Shown here piece after piece: positions 46,601 to 55,700 of a stretch of DNA of 64,000 bases. Each line of letters opens with the position of its first letter. Positions within the stretch are counted from its first letter, which is position 1. The position numbers and the translations under genes were made by a program. The notes under the pieces are model-generated. The model saw only the letters and a program-made list of their open reading frames with translations. It made no database searches and was not told the DNA's origin. Origin of the DNA: Frigoriglobus tundricola (GTDB lineage Bacteria > Planctomycetota > Planctomycetia > Gemmatales > Gemmataceae); assembly GCF_013128195.2 (NCBI RefSeq), contig NZ_CP053452.2, forward strand, positions 8,928,001 through 8,992,000. The letters are read 5' to 3'.

Positions 46601-48367
46601 AACATCGCGAAGAGCCGGTTCCGCAGCCGCATCCGCCAGATCGCGTCCGGCCGGTTCGGCGTGGACGCCGAGTACCTCGTCAACGCGGACGAGATCTCCA
46701 TCAAGATGGCGCAGGGGGCGAAGCCCGGCGAGGGCGGGCAGTTGATGGGCAAGAAGGTGACGACCGAGATCGCCGAGATCCGGTTCGCCAAGCCCGGCAC
46801 GGACCTCATCAGCCCGCCCCCGCACCACGACATCTACTCCATCGAGGACCTCGCGCAACTGATCTACGACCTGAAGGCCGTGAAGCCGGGCATCCCGGTC
46901 TCGGTGAAGCTGGTCGCGGTGGAGAACATCGGCACCATCGCGGTCGGCGTGGCGAAGGCCGGGGCGGACATCATCGAGATCGACGGCATCGACGGCGGCA
47001 CCGGGGCCGCGATGGTCTCGTCCAAGGAGCACGCCGGGCTGCCGAGCGAGATGGGGCTGGCCGAGGCCCACCAGGCGCTCGTGGTGAACGGCCTCCGGAC
47101 GAGCGTCGTCCTCCGGGTCGGCGGCGGCATCAAGAACGGGCACGACGTCGTGAAGTACGCGCTGTTCGGTGCGGACGAGTTCACGTTCGGTCAGGGGCTG
47201 ATGGTGTCGGTCGGGTGCATCGTGTGCAAGAGCTGCCACATCCCGAACTGTCCGACCGGCATCACGGGCAGCCCCGAGATCTTCAAGGGCCACCCCGAAC
47301 ACACGAAGGCGTACCTCACCGCGGTCGCCATTGAGGTGCGAGCGCTGCTGGCGCGGATGGGGTTCAAGCGGCTGAGCGAGGTCACCGGGCGCTCGGACCT
47401 GCTGACGCGGCGCACGGACTTCAAGAAGGAGCACTCCCGGGCCGCGCTGCTCGACCTGTCGCGGTTCATTCACCCCGACATGGCGGTCGCGCTCCTGGCG
47501 AAGAACCACCCGCAGGTGGAACCCAACCGGGGCCTCTGCGCCCCGGCGGGGTCGCTCAACGAGCGCGTCCTGGCGGCGGCGTTCGACGCGATCGACACGG
47601 CGCAGAACGCGGACCTGGTGTTCCGGGTGCGCAACTCCGACCGCGCGGTCGGCGCGACGGTAGCGGGCGAGATCGCCAAGCTGTACGGCCGCGAGGGGAT
47701 GCCGAACAACCGCAAGGTCAAAGTGCGGCTCGACGGCGAGGCCGGACAGAGCTTCGGCGCCTGGTGCATCAACGGCCTCGACCTCGAACTCCGCGGGTTC
47801 GCGCAGGACGGCGTCGCGAAGGGCATTTCGGGCGGAACGGTGGTGGTCACGCTCGACTACAGCGCGAGTGACTACGGCGGTGAGATCCAGAGCGTCGCCG
47901 GGAACAACGTGGGCTACGGCGCTACGGGTGGTACGGTGTTCGTCGGCGGCCGCGCCGGGCACCGGCTCGGCATCCGCAACTCCGGCGCAACGATCGTGGC
48001 GGAAGCGGCCGGTAAGTACGCCTGCGAGTACATGACCCGCGGGCGCGTCCTCATCCTGGGACCGGTCGAAAACGAGATCGGCTCCGGAATGACCGGTGGG
48101 GAACTGTTCATTTACGACCCGAAGACCGACGTTCCGGCGAAGCTCCACGGCAAGAGCGTGACCGTGATCGAGTGCTCCCACGTCGATTACGAGTGGATGC
48201 ACCCCCTGCTCCACCAGTACTTCGCACGCACGGGGAGCCGGCAGGCGGAGTACATCCTGAAGAACTGGGCGGACGTCCGGCGCGGGCGTCGGCTGCGTAA
48301 GGTTCTCCCGCTAGCGGTTGCCCGCGCGATGGAGGATCTGAAAACGGCCGGGACGAACGCGGGATGA
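43652..48367 (+). CDS. gltB: Glutamate synthase large subunit (GltB)
   Basis: A 1571-residue enzyme. The ATG at 43652 gives a 24-residue propeptide before Cys25 (EVGHDACGIGGVA), the N-terminal nucleophile of the class II glutamine amidotransferase domain (25-~430). The central and FMN barrel domains follow, with ISPPPHHDIYSIEDLAQLI, VSVKLVAVENIGTIAVGVAKAG, IDGIDGGTGAAM and the 3Fe-4S cluster CKSCHIPNCPTGI. The last ~270 residues are the GXGXG beta-helix (GISGGTVVV, GYGATGGTVFVGGRAGHR, GSGMTGGELFIY). It makes two glutamates from 2-oxoglutarate and glutamine. The small subunit gene gltD is not next to it on either side, so the partner must be encoded elsewhere or electrons come from ferredoxin. 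Confidence 0.96.
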   Translation: MNATGLDRVRSGKLLYTDEVGHDACGIGGVAARDGKPSAEVMRKTVLALKAMEHRGGVCGEAGDGAGVLVAIPQAFFREEAKRLRFDGARDLRPEDTLAVGVLFVFEYDPARAEQVRAIVRDALTGGPVRLIGTRTVPTNEGALPAKARATRPAAIEHFVFKVEGDATAADQWLALRRLGLRQRLLEAGLSAYVPSLSARLVGYKGLMTSGQLADFYADLTDPAFETGIATFHRRYSTNTFPNWTLAQPFRLTCHNGEINTVKTTRNAVTAFARGLRPPLPGGDLLTPKMSDSSSLDEWVEYLMLQQNWSLLRALRLSVPPVWDTEADVWGQEAFDLFTYYRRTFGSLTAWDGPAGIIGTDGRMLVGLVDRMGLRPVRWCSDKRGWLYIGSESGVFGLDTTTIVASGQLQPGQMIALDTATGERLDSYQIMARVVAEARDELGDVRELNRRQIIIPEGFDYTRQTDDAVGAMLTERNWSLDHLLQAAGWDFDRAVFVREMAKLKKEPLSSMGHDRVLTVFSQHHPTLFKYLQQTFAEVTNPPIDPYREGGAMSLATYLGRGPLASSVREGAGDALPVRQMELPSPVISDAIVEEIRQNEVLGFKLLDATFPIQGGADAMRASLVAIQSAAEKAVHDGYHVLCVSDKEACKRGIFPIPSLLALGAVHQYLCQQGLRDKCSLIVQAGDIQEGHDVCCLVAFGADAVHPYLMLRLVKDGLTFKDPDSKNEFKLEPREALENLFAALEDTIKKVISKMGITTIEGYRGAQLFEAVGFGPQMMAFLGDFPSRLGGIGFTELVEDAQWRVAQAEKMTVLGRNRDYHAFNAKVRMALRDAVKEAHPEPEQGGGEMAYTAPPAESDPAAPQRVADKFVKFTDMVNTRVPTVLRDLFTVKPGTTATPLNEVQAAADIIANHFRGAAMSHGALTGASHMTIAAALNEMGGLSNSGEGGEARWRNDIPERAYGAHWDKVRAQREAHPEIYALGGNIAKSRFRSRIRQIASGRFGVDAEYLVNADEISIKMAQGAKPGEGGQLMGKKVTTEIAEIRFAKPGTDLISPPPHHDIYSIEDLAQLIYDLKAVKPGIPVSVKLVAVENIGTIAVGVAKAGADIIEIDGIDGGTGAAMVSSKEHAGLPSEMGLAEAHQALVVNGLRTSVVLRVGGGIKNGHDVVKYALFGADEFTFGQGLMVSVGCIVCKSCHIPNCPTGITGSPEIFKGHPEHTKAYLTAVAIEVRALLARMGFKRLSEVTGRSDLLTRRTDFKKEHSRAALLDLSRFIHPDMAVALLAKNHPQVEPNRGLCAPAGSLNERVLAAAFDAIDTAQNADLVFRVRNSDRAVGATVAGEIAKLYGREGMPNNRKVKVRLDGEAGQSFGAWCINGLDLELRGFAQDGVAKGISGGTVVVTLDYSASDYGGEIQSVAGNNVGYGATGGTVFVGGRAGHRLGIRNSGATIVAEAAGKYACEYMTRGRVLILGPVENEIGSGMTGGELFIYDPKTDVPAKLHGKSVTVIECSHVDYEWMHPLLHQYFARTGSRQAEYILKNWADVRRGRRLRKVLPLAVARAMEDLKTAGTNAG

Positions 48368-48429
48368 CCGGCGGGATCGCTCTGAGATGCAAAGGGGTTA
48401 CAGGTTACCTGTCGTTTCGTTTCGTCTTG

Positions 48430-48584
48430 GCCCTCTCCCCTTGCGGGAGAGGGTGGCCGGCGCTTCGCCGGCCGGGTGAGGGGGCGCTGAGTTAATGAGA
48501 ACACCGCGAAGCGGTATTCAGTGCAAAACTTCCCCCCTCACCCGGCTCGTAGACTCGCCACCCTCTCCCGCAAGGGGAGAGGGC
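48430..48584. repeat. Large palindromic element with 28-bp perfect arms
   Basis: Bases 48430-48457 are the exact reverse complement of 48557-48584, and each arm is itself a CCCTCTCCC/GGGAGAGGG hairpin. Inside, CCGGGTGAGGGGG and CCCCCTCACCCGG form a second nested pair, and a small hairpin lies at the tip. The sequence family is dispersed in many high-GC bacterial genomes as intergenic repeats. It lies between the convergent stops of gltB and the FHA/coiled-coil gene, so it may also terminate both. Confidence 0.75.
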
Positions 48585-48666
48585 AAAAACACATCCCGCG
48601 GTCGATCTTTCAGCACGATTATGGATGAGCCGCGTGAAGCGAGTCGCATCTGCTCCGTTTTTTGCC

Positions 48667-51600
48667 TTACCCGGCTTTTCGCAAGCCGGCCGGTGAGTCG
48701 GGGGCGTTGTCCGCGACGTGCTTGAGTAACTTTTCCCACGCGTCATCGCTGAACGGGGTGTCGCGGGCGATGCGCTGGAGATCGCTGAGCAGTTCCGCAG
48801 CCGATTGATACGGTTGCGCCGCCGCAACCGTATCGCCCATCGGGGGTTCCGCATCGGCTTCCAACCGGCGGATTACTGCCCACAGCGACTCGGGAAACGC
48901 TTTCGATCGCGCCACCCGCTTCTTGCCCGCCAACTGCGACCACCCGAACGCGACCTGGCCGAACGCCCGCAGATCGGCCGCGACCGACACTTCGGGCGAA
49001 GCGCCCGCGGTGCCCGAGAGCCACGGCGGTTCACCGAAGCCCGTCACCTTCAGCACGCCCTCCGCGGTCAGAACGAACGCGTCCGACGTGAGCCGACCGT
49101 GAACCAGCCCGACGCGGTGGGCCGCATCGAGCGCGCCGGCGGCCATCGTCGCGAGCCGGACCCAGCAGCCCGGATGGGCCGCAAACGCCGGCCAGTCGGC
49201 ACTGAACAGGCCCGTCAACCACTCTTGAAGCACGGCCGGGCGGCCGTTGATCTCCGAGACTTCCACGACACCGGCGAGGTTCGCGTGGCCCGCGTCGCGG
49301 GCGGCCGAGAACCGCTGCCGGAACTCGTCGGGGTGAACCGCGTCGAGCATCTCGGCTTCGCTCAGGTGCCGCAACAGGTAGAACCCGCCGGACCTCTCGC
49401 CGGCGCGCTTCGGGTCGTGAACGCGGTAGATCGCCTCCCGCGGGGTCGCGCGGAGCCGGTCGATGACGCGGAAGCGCCCGAGGACCAGCGCGTCGAGGTT
49501 GCCGGCCTCGATGAGCGCGAGCTGGTACAGCGAGATGGCCCCGCTGGCGAGCAGCACCTGTCGGAGGGTCCGGCGCTGCCGGTTGGCTTCCGCCCACAGC
49601 GCCGCGAGCGTCTCGTTATCGACCAGTGCGAGCGAGCGGAGCAGTTCGCCGAGCTGGCGGTCGCCCGGCTCCAGATCGTCCGGCCCCGGTTGCGGCGGGG
49701 CCGGCGCATCCGGTCCCGGCGAGTGCAGCCGCGGCAGGGTCGGTTCACCTTCACCCGCGGGGGCCGCGGCTTCGTCCCGGGCGTTCGTCCGGGCGAGTTC
49801 GCGGAGCTTCCTGCGGTACCACTCGCGCATGTCGGCGAGGTGCCGTTCCATTTCGGTGCGGCGCGCGGTCAGCTCCTCGCGCTCGCGGCGGAGGCGGTCG
49901 GTCTCCTCGACGAGCTGGCGGGTGGCGTCGGCGGTGGCGGCCTGTTTGGCGTCGATCCGGGTCTCGCTCGAGGAGAGCAACCGGCGCATGTCGGCCACGG
50001 TGCCCTGCCACTCGACCAACTGCTGCCGGAACGCGGCGACCGCGAGCCGGTGCTCGTCCTTCGCGCGGTCGAGCGCCTCGTGCTGCTCGCGCAGCCGCTC
50101 CGCGTCCTGGCGGATCTGGGCGCGGGCCGTTTCCAGATCGGCGCGGCTGGTGCGTGCGAAGTCGTTCAGTTCGTTGAGGTGCCCGCGGAGCATCTCGCGC
50201 GCGGCGCCGACCCGGTCGAGTGCGAGTTTCGCCTGATCGTCCAGTTCCGGGGCTTGAGCGCGCAGCGCGTCCAGTTCGGCCGCGACCTGCTCCCGGAACG
50301 CGGCGAGTTCGACGCGCTCGGTGTCGTACGCCTCGCGCGCCTGCGACAAGCTCTTCCGCTCCGCGGCGACCGCGGCGCCGACGTCCTTCAACCGCCCGAC
50401 CTGCCGGGCGAGCGCCTGTTCCTTTTCCGCGTAGTCGGCCGACTGGCGCTCGACCGTCGCCGCACGGGCTTCGAGGTCGGCGCCGCGGGCGGTCAGTTGG
50501 TCCTCGATCTGCTGGCGCAGCGCCTCGACTTCGGCGCGGCTCTCACCGATCGCGGCCCGATCGGCGGCGAGCTGCCGCGCCATCTCGTCGAGGGCCTTCG
50601 CGCGCTTGCCCAGGTCCTCCGAGCGGCGGCGGAGCTGTTCCTGGAGGGACTGCCGGGCCTCCTCGGATTGCGCCAGCGCCGACTCGCGCTCGCGCACCGC
50701 GACCCGGTCGGCTTCGAGGCGGTTCTGCAGGTCGAACGCCTGTGTCATGCGGCCCTTGAGCATCCCGGCCTGCTCGGCGAACTCGGCGGCGCGGGCGTCC
50801 AGTTGCGCCTCGCGCTCGTTGAGCCGGGCGGCCTCCGCCGCGAGCAGCTCCCGCTGGCGCCGGATCTCCTCCAGCCCGGCGGCCAGGAGCGAGTCGCGCT
50901 CGTCGAGGCGCTCGCGCTCCTGGGCGGCGTCCGCCTGGACCGCACTCAGCGCGGCCCGCACCTCCTCCGCTTCCTGAATGCGCTTCCGCAGTTCGGCATG
51001 GGCCTCGTCCTCGCGGACGCGGGCCGCGGCCAGTTGCCACGCCTCGCGCTCCATGTCCTGTCGGCTGCGGTCGAGCTTGGCCCGGAACACCGCGACCACG
51101 GCCTGCTGGCTCTCGATCTGACCCGCGCGATCGGCCAGGAGCGCGAACTGCTCGTCGAGTTCGGCCTTCTGCCGGTCGAGCCGGTCGGCCTCGGCGCGGA
51201 GCCGCTCCTGCTCGGCGGTCACGAGCCGGACGGTCTCCTCCCACTCGCCGGTGTCGCGCTTCAGTTGCTCCAGGCGGACGTCCACCTCCCGGGTGCGGGC
51301 GGCGACTTCGCGCTCGGCCGAATCGACGGCGGCCGCGCGGCGCTCCAGGAGGGTGAGTTCGTCTTCGAACCCGGCGCGGTCCGACTCGAACGCGTCGCGG
51401 GCCGCCGCGAGCAGCCCCTCGCGGCGCGTCACCTCGGCGTCGCGGGCGGCCAGATCGGCCTCCCACGCGCTGAACCGGGCCGTTTCGGCCAGCCGCCCGG
51501 CCTCGAAGGTGTCGCGCGCCTTCTCGAAAATGTCATGATCGGCCGCGAACAGTTCCCGCTGGCGGGCGAGTTCCTGGGCCTGGGCCGCGGTCCGCGCCTG

Positions 51601-52560
51601 CTCGTCGCGGACCTCCTGCTGCACAACTTCCCACGCCGCGCGCTCGGCCTGAAGTTCCTCGCTCTGTCGGACGACGGCTGCCCGCTGGCGGTTACATTCC
51701 TCCAGCCACTTCTGCCGCAGGCTGACGATCTCGGCCCGCGCCCGGCCGAGTTCCGTCGAATCCGCGGCGGCGTCGGCCGCCCGGCGGTCGGAGAGTTCCT
51801 GATCGAGTGCGCGGCTGCGCTCGTGCCACCGGAGGCGGTCCGCTTCGAGTTCTTCGGCCAGCGCGTCGAGCGCGCGGCGGCGGCGGATCAGGTCCGCGTC
51901 CTCGGCCGCCCACGCGGCGCGGCGGTCGGCTTCCTCCGCGTCAAGGGCCCGCCTTCGTTCCGCGTGCTGACGGTGTTCGTCGGACGGGGTGGCGGCCGTG
52001 ACCGGCTCGGGCGGCAGGTCGGGCACCAGCTCGGCGGTCGGCACTTCCGCTTCGAGCGAGATGAAACGCGGGGTGATGTAAACGGGTTTGGGGTCCGGCG
52101 CGACCGGACGCGGGGGGACCGGTGCCACGGGCGGCGCGACCGGCGGAACGGGTGGCGCGACCGGCGGTGCGGACACGGTCGGAACGCGGGCACTTGTCGC
52201 GGTCGGGGCGGGCGCGACGTGAACGGTCAGCGTCAACCCGGCGAGTTCCAGAACGTCGCCGTCGCGGACCGGGGTCACCGTGCCGGCCGGCAGGGGGGCA
52301 CCGTTCAGGACGACCAGCAGCCCCGCGGTCACGCGGCGGACGCGGACGCCCTCCGGTTTACGCATGAGTTGCACTCCGACAGGCGGGGCGCCGGTGGCCG
52401 TCAGCCGCAGGTTGCAGGCCCCGGCCCCGCCAATGAGGAACTCGTTGCCGCCGAACTCGTACCCGATCGTGCGCCCGGTGCCGGTGCGTACCTCGAGCCG
52501 GACCCGAGGGAGTTCGGGCCGGTAGCCGGGCGGGCTCGGTGTCGGCAGCGGGGCCATCAT
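48667..52560 (-). CDS. FHA-like, giant coiled coil, C-terminal pseudokinase
   Basis: A 1297-residue protein from the ATG at 52560 (a second ATG follows at once). Residues ~15-120 are FHA-like (FLIGGAGACNLRL, then LNGAPLPAGTVTPVRDGDVLELAG), but the phosphothreonine-contact Arg after the first Gly is missing. A Pro/Val-rich linker (APPVPPVAPPVAPVPPRP) leads to ~800 residues of continuous coiled coil rich in Glu/Arg/Ala/Gln. The last ~280 residues follow the planctomycete Ser/Thr-kinase plan (LRQVLLASGAISLYQLALIE, GRFRVIDRL), but the motifs are degenerate: HRD is H1154-G-R, DFG is G1174-F-G, and the VAIK region reads FYLLRHL without Lys. I infer a filamentous scaffold with a dead kinase domain. 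There is no transmembrane helix. Confidence 0.8.
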   Translation of the reverse strand: MMAPLPTPSPPGYRPELPRVRLEVRTGTGRTIGYEFGGNEFLIGGAGACNLRLTATGAPPVGVQLMRKPEGVRVRRVTAGLLVVLNGAPLPAGTVTPVRDGDVLELAGLTLTVHVAPAPTATSARVPTVSAPPVAPPVPPVAPPVAPVPPRPVAPDPKPVYITPRFISLEAEVPTAELVPDLPPEPVTAATPSDEHRQHAERRRALDAEEADRRAAWAAEDADLIRRRRALDALAEELEADRLRWHERSRALDQELSDRRAADAAADSTELGRARAEIVSLRQKWLEECNRQRAAVVRQSEELQAERAAWEVVQQEVRDEQARTAAQAQELARQRELFAADHDIFEKARDTFEAGRLAETARFSAWEADLAARDAEVTRREGLLAAARDAFESDRAGFEDELTLLERRAAAVDSAEREVAARTREVDVRLEQLKRDTGEWEETVRLVTAEQERLRAEADRLDRQKAELDEQFALLADRAGQIESQQAVVAVFRAKLDRSRQDMEREAWQLAAARVREDEAHAELRKRIQEAEEVRAALSAVQADAAQERERLDERDSLLAAGLEEIRRQRELLAAEAARLNEREAQLDARAAEFAEQAGMLKGRMTQAFDLQNRLEADRVAVRERESALAQSEEARQSLQEQLRRRSEDLGKRAKALDEMARQLAADRAAIGESRAEVEALRQQIEDQLTARGADLEARAATVERQSADYAEKEQALARQVGRLKDVGAAVAAERKSLSQAREAYDTERVELAAFREQVAAELDALRAQAPELDDQAKLALDRVGAAREMLRGHLNELNDFARTSRADLETARAQIRQDAERLREQHEALDRAKDEHRLAVAAFRQQLVEWQGTVADMRRLLSSSETRIDAKQAATADATRQLVEETDRLRREREELTARRTEMERHLADMREWYRRKLRELARTNARDEAAAPAGEGEPTLPRLHSPGPDAPAPPQPGPDDLEPGDRQLGELLRSLALVDNETLAALWAEANRQRRTLRQVLLASGAISLYQLALIEAGNLDALVLGRFRVIDRLRATPREAIYRVHDPKRAGERSGGFYLLRHLSEAEMLDAVHPDEFRQRFSAARDAGHANLAGVVEVSEINGRPAVLQEWLTGLFSADWPAFAAHPGCWVRLATMAAGALDAAHRVGLVHGRLTSDAFVLTAEGVLKVTGFGEPPWLSGTAGASPEVSVAADLRAFGQVAFGWSQLAGKKRVARSKAFPESLWAVIRRLEADAEPPMGDTVAAAQPYQSAAELLSDLQRIARDTPFSDDAWEKLLKHVADNAPDSPAGLRKAG

Positions 52561-52771
52561 GGCGAAAGTTCCATCCGCTCCCGGAACGTTCCGGGTGTGC
52601 GTCCATGCGTGCGGTCCTGGCGCTATTGCAGATTGGAGCGAATTCCTCGCGCGCACACAAGCCGAAGTGCGCGAACCCCGGCGGCGAACCGTTCCGCGTG
52701 CTTGACCGTACTTGTTGATGCACCTAGCGTGATACCACTCTCGCACTTGCGCCGTCAGCTATGAGGTCGTC

Positions 52772-55700
52772 GTGAAGCTGTCCGCACCGCCGCCTCCCCC
52801 GCCCCCGCCGCCTGAAGATCCGAACCCGGCGCCCTCACCCGATGACCCGACTCCGGCGCCCGCACCGCCCGAATCCGCAGCCGCGCCGGCGGCCCCGGAG
52901 GCGCAAACTCCGACCCCCACCCCTCCTCCGCCCGCACCGAAACCATTAACCTGGCCGGAGTGGTACTCCGGCATGGACGTGGCGCTGGCGGGTCTGGTTG
53001 TGGTGTTCGCGTTTGCGGCCGCGTCGTTCACCGCCCGGAACTCGGACGTGTGGATTCACCTCGCGGCCGGCCAGCGCCTCCTCACGGGCCAGTATGTGCC
53101 TGGCACCGACCCGTTCAGCTTCTCCGGCGCGGACCGGCCGTGGGTCAACCACAGTTGGCTCGTGGACGCGGCCTCTTATTTGCTCTACGGCGGGCAGGGC
53201 AAGGTGCTCGTGATCGCGAAAGCGGTCATCGTCGCCCTCGCGTTCGGCACCGTGATCGGGATCCGCCGGCCCCGTTTCGCGCTGTGGCCGTGGGCCGCGG
53301 TCGCCGGCGTCGCGGTTCTGGCCTCGGCCCCGCACCTCGTCTTGCGGCCGAACGTCGTGTCGGTTCTCTTTCTCGCGATCACCCTGTTCCTCCTGTTCCG
53401 CGTGAACCACCGACCGAACTCGTGGCGGTTCCCCGGCGCCATCGGTGTCACGTTCTGGCTCTGGGCCAACTCGGACCCGTGGTTTTTCATCGGGCCGATG
53501 GCGCTCGCGCTCATAATTGTCGGCGACCTGATACAGACGAACTTGTTGGACGCTCCGGGCGGGCCGGAGCCCGCCGGGGGGGACGAGCCGCTGGGTCGAG
53601 CGCCGGACACCCGGACGCTCGCCAAGGCGCTCGGGGTCGGCGTGCTCGCGTGCATGTTGAACCCGCACCACGTCCGCGTGTGGGAGCTCCCGTTCGAACT
53701 GGTCGGGGCCCCGAACCTTGAGGGCGACGTGCGGTTCAAGCTACTGTTGATGTCGCCGACCAGCAGCGACTTCATCAACAATCCGGGGTACGGACAGAAC
53801 GCCAACGGCTTGGCGTACGCGGTCCTGGTGGTGGCCGGCGCGGCCGTCCTGGGCTTCGGTCCGGGCCGCGTCCGGGTCGGGAACATCGCGCTCTGGATCG
53901 GGTTCGCCGCGCTCAGCCTGCGGTCGGTGTTCGCCATCCCGTTTTTCGCGGTCGTCGCGGTCCCGCTGATCGCGGGGCAACTCAACGCGCTCTCGGCCCG
54001 GATCGGCGCGGAGCAGTGGGCCGATCCGAAGAAGCGCCCGCTGCTGATCGGCTCCTCCCTCGGCCGGGCCCTGTGCGCACTGGCCGTGTGTGCGGGCTGC
54101 GTCCTGGCGTACCCCGGCTGGGTGCACCCGGACATCAGCAACCCGGCATACGCCCGGCGGATCTCCTGGGCCGTCGAGCCCGAACCGTCGCTGAAGCAGG
54201 CGGCCGAGCAGTTCCAGCGCTGGCACGAGACGGGGGCGCTGCCCGCGGACGCTCACGGGCTGGTCGCCAGTACGGACCTCGCGAACTATCTCGCCTGGTT
54301 CGCCCCGCAGGAAAAGGTCTTTTTCAACGCGCGGTACAATTTCCACCGCCCCGAGCTGACGGATTTCTTCGCGCTCCGTAGGGGGCTGGGGCTCCTCGCG
54401 ATCGAGGGCGAACGGCCGAACCCGAAGGACACGACCGCGGTACTCGAAAAGTGGGGCGCCGAGTATCTGGCCGTGTACACGGCCGCCGGCGACAGCCTCT
54501 TCACCCGCCTCCGGGCCATCGACGCCGCCTCGGGCATGTACCGGAACGAGGACAACTGGTCGCCCTGGTACGTGGACGGGCGAACGACCGTGTTCGGTTG
54601 GCGGGCGCCGGGCGGACCCGCGAGGCCGACCTTCGCCCGGCTGCGCGTCGACCCGGTCATCCTCGCGTTCGGACCGCAAGTGGTGCCGGTGCCGCCCGCG
54701 GACCTGCTCCCGCCCCTCCCGCAGCTCGGGTGGGAGGGCGCGTTTATTCGGCCGGCCCAAGTGGCGCCAGTCGGGGCCGCCGAAGCGCTCGGCTGGGCGC
54801 GGTTTAAAGAGGGACCGGCCACACGCCAGGGCCGCCGCGGGGTCGTCCGCGAAAATGTGTCGCGGCCCCTGTTCGTTCTCGGTGTACCGTCCGTCACCAA
54901 CTTCTCGATGCACCAGTTCGCGATGGTGGTTACGACCGCGTCCGGCGGGGTGCGGTTCGAACCCAACGAGGCCACGCCCGCCGGTGCGGCCGCGAGCGGC
55001 GACGCGAACGAGATGGCGGCGGTCCCGCTCCTGGCCCTGCGCGCGGCGCGCCGGGCGATCGCGGAAAACCCCGACCACCCGGACGCCTACTACGCGCTCG
55101 CGCAAGCCCTCCGGGACAAGGACCTGCCGCTGACCGAGGGCGAGCGGCTGTTGGGCATCGTGACCGCGTACCGCCAGTGCCTCGAGCGGCTGCCGCCGCC
55201 CGAGCAGTACAAGCGCGGCCAGTTCGAAACGAGCCCGACCGAGGTGGCACTCCAGTTGGCACTCATCTATCTGAACCCGCGCTCGCGCAGGGACCCGAAG
55301 ACCGGAAAGGAGAAGCTCAATTTCATCGGGATGGCGCTCGACGTGGCCCCGCTCAGCGAGCTGCTCGGGCAATCGGTGTTCGAAGACGCCCAGGGGCGAC
55401 AGATCCGGGTGATGACGGCGGACCGCGGGCGCGTGAAGATCCCCTCGACGTTCCGACCGGTCACGGGCGATACGCCGCACGTGCTGCCCATCGACGCCGC
55501 CCGCAAGCTCCTGGAGCGGGCGCTCGCGTACGGCCCGGCCGACTTCGCCGGCGACCCCGCGGACCGGTTTCAGGAGTGGCTCCAGGGCGTCGAATCGGTG
55601 CTGAAGGAGGTGGAGGCGAATCTGATTCAGGCCCGCGAGCAGTACGATCAGTTCAAAGACCGCGGGCTCCCGGTCGCCGTCGATCGAGCGCGCCGCAACG

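Noticed and set aside
44900-48214. 1104-codon open frame on the minus strand inside gltB
   Set aside because: An antisense shadow of a gene with every GltB domain; its translation has no recognisable fold.
48805-52764. 1319-codon open frame on the + strand opposite the FHA/coiled-coil gene
   Set aside because: It mirrors the high GC3 of the real gene and reads as Arg/Gly/Leu-rich sequence without domains; the minus-strand frame has FHA, coiled-coil and kinase-like motifs.
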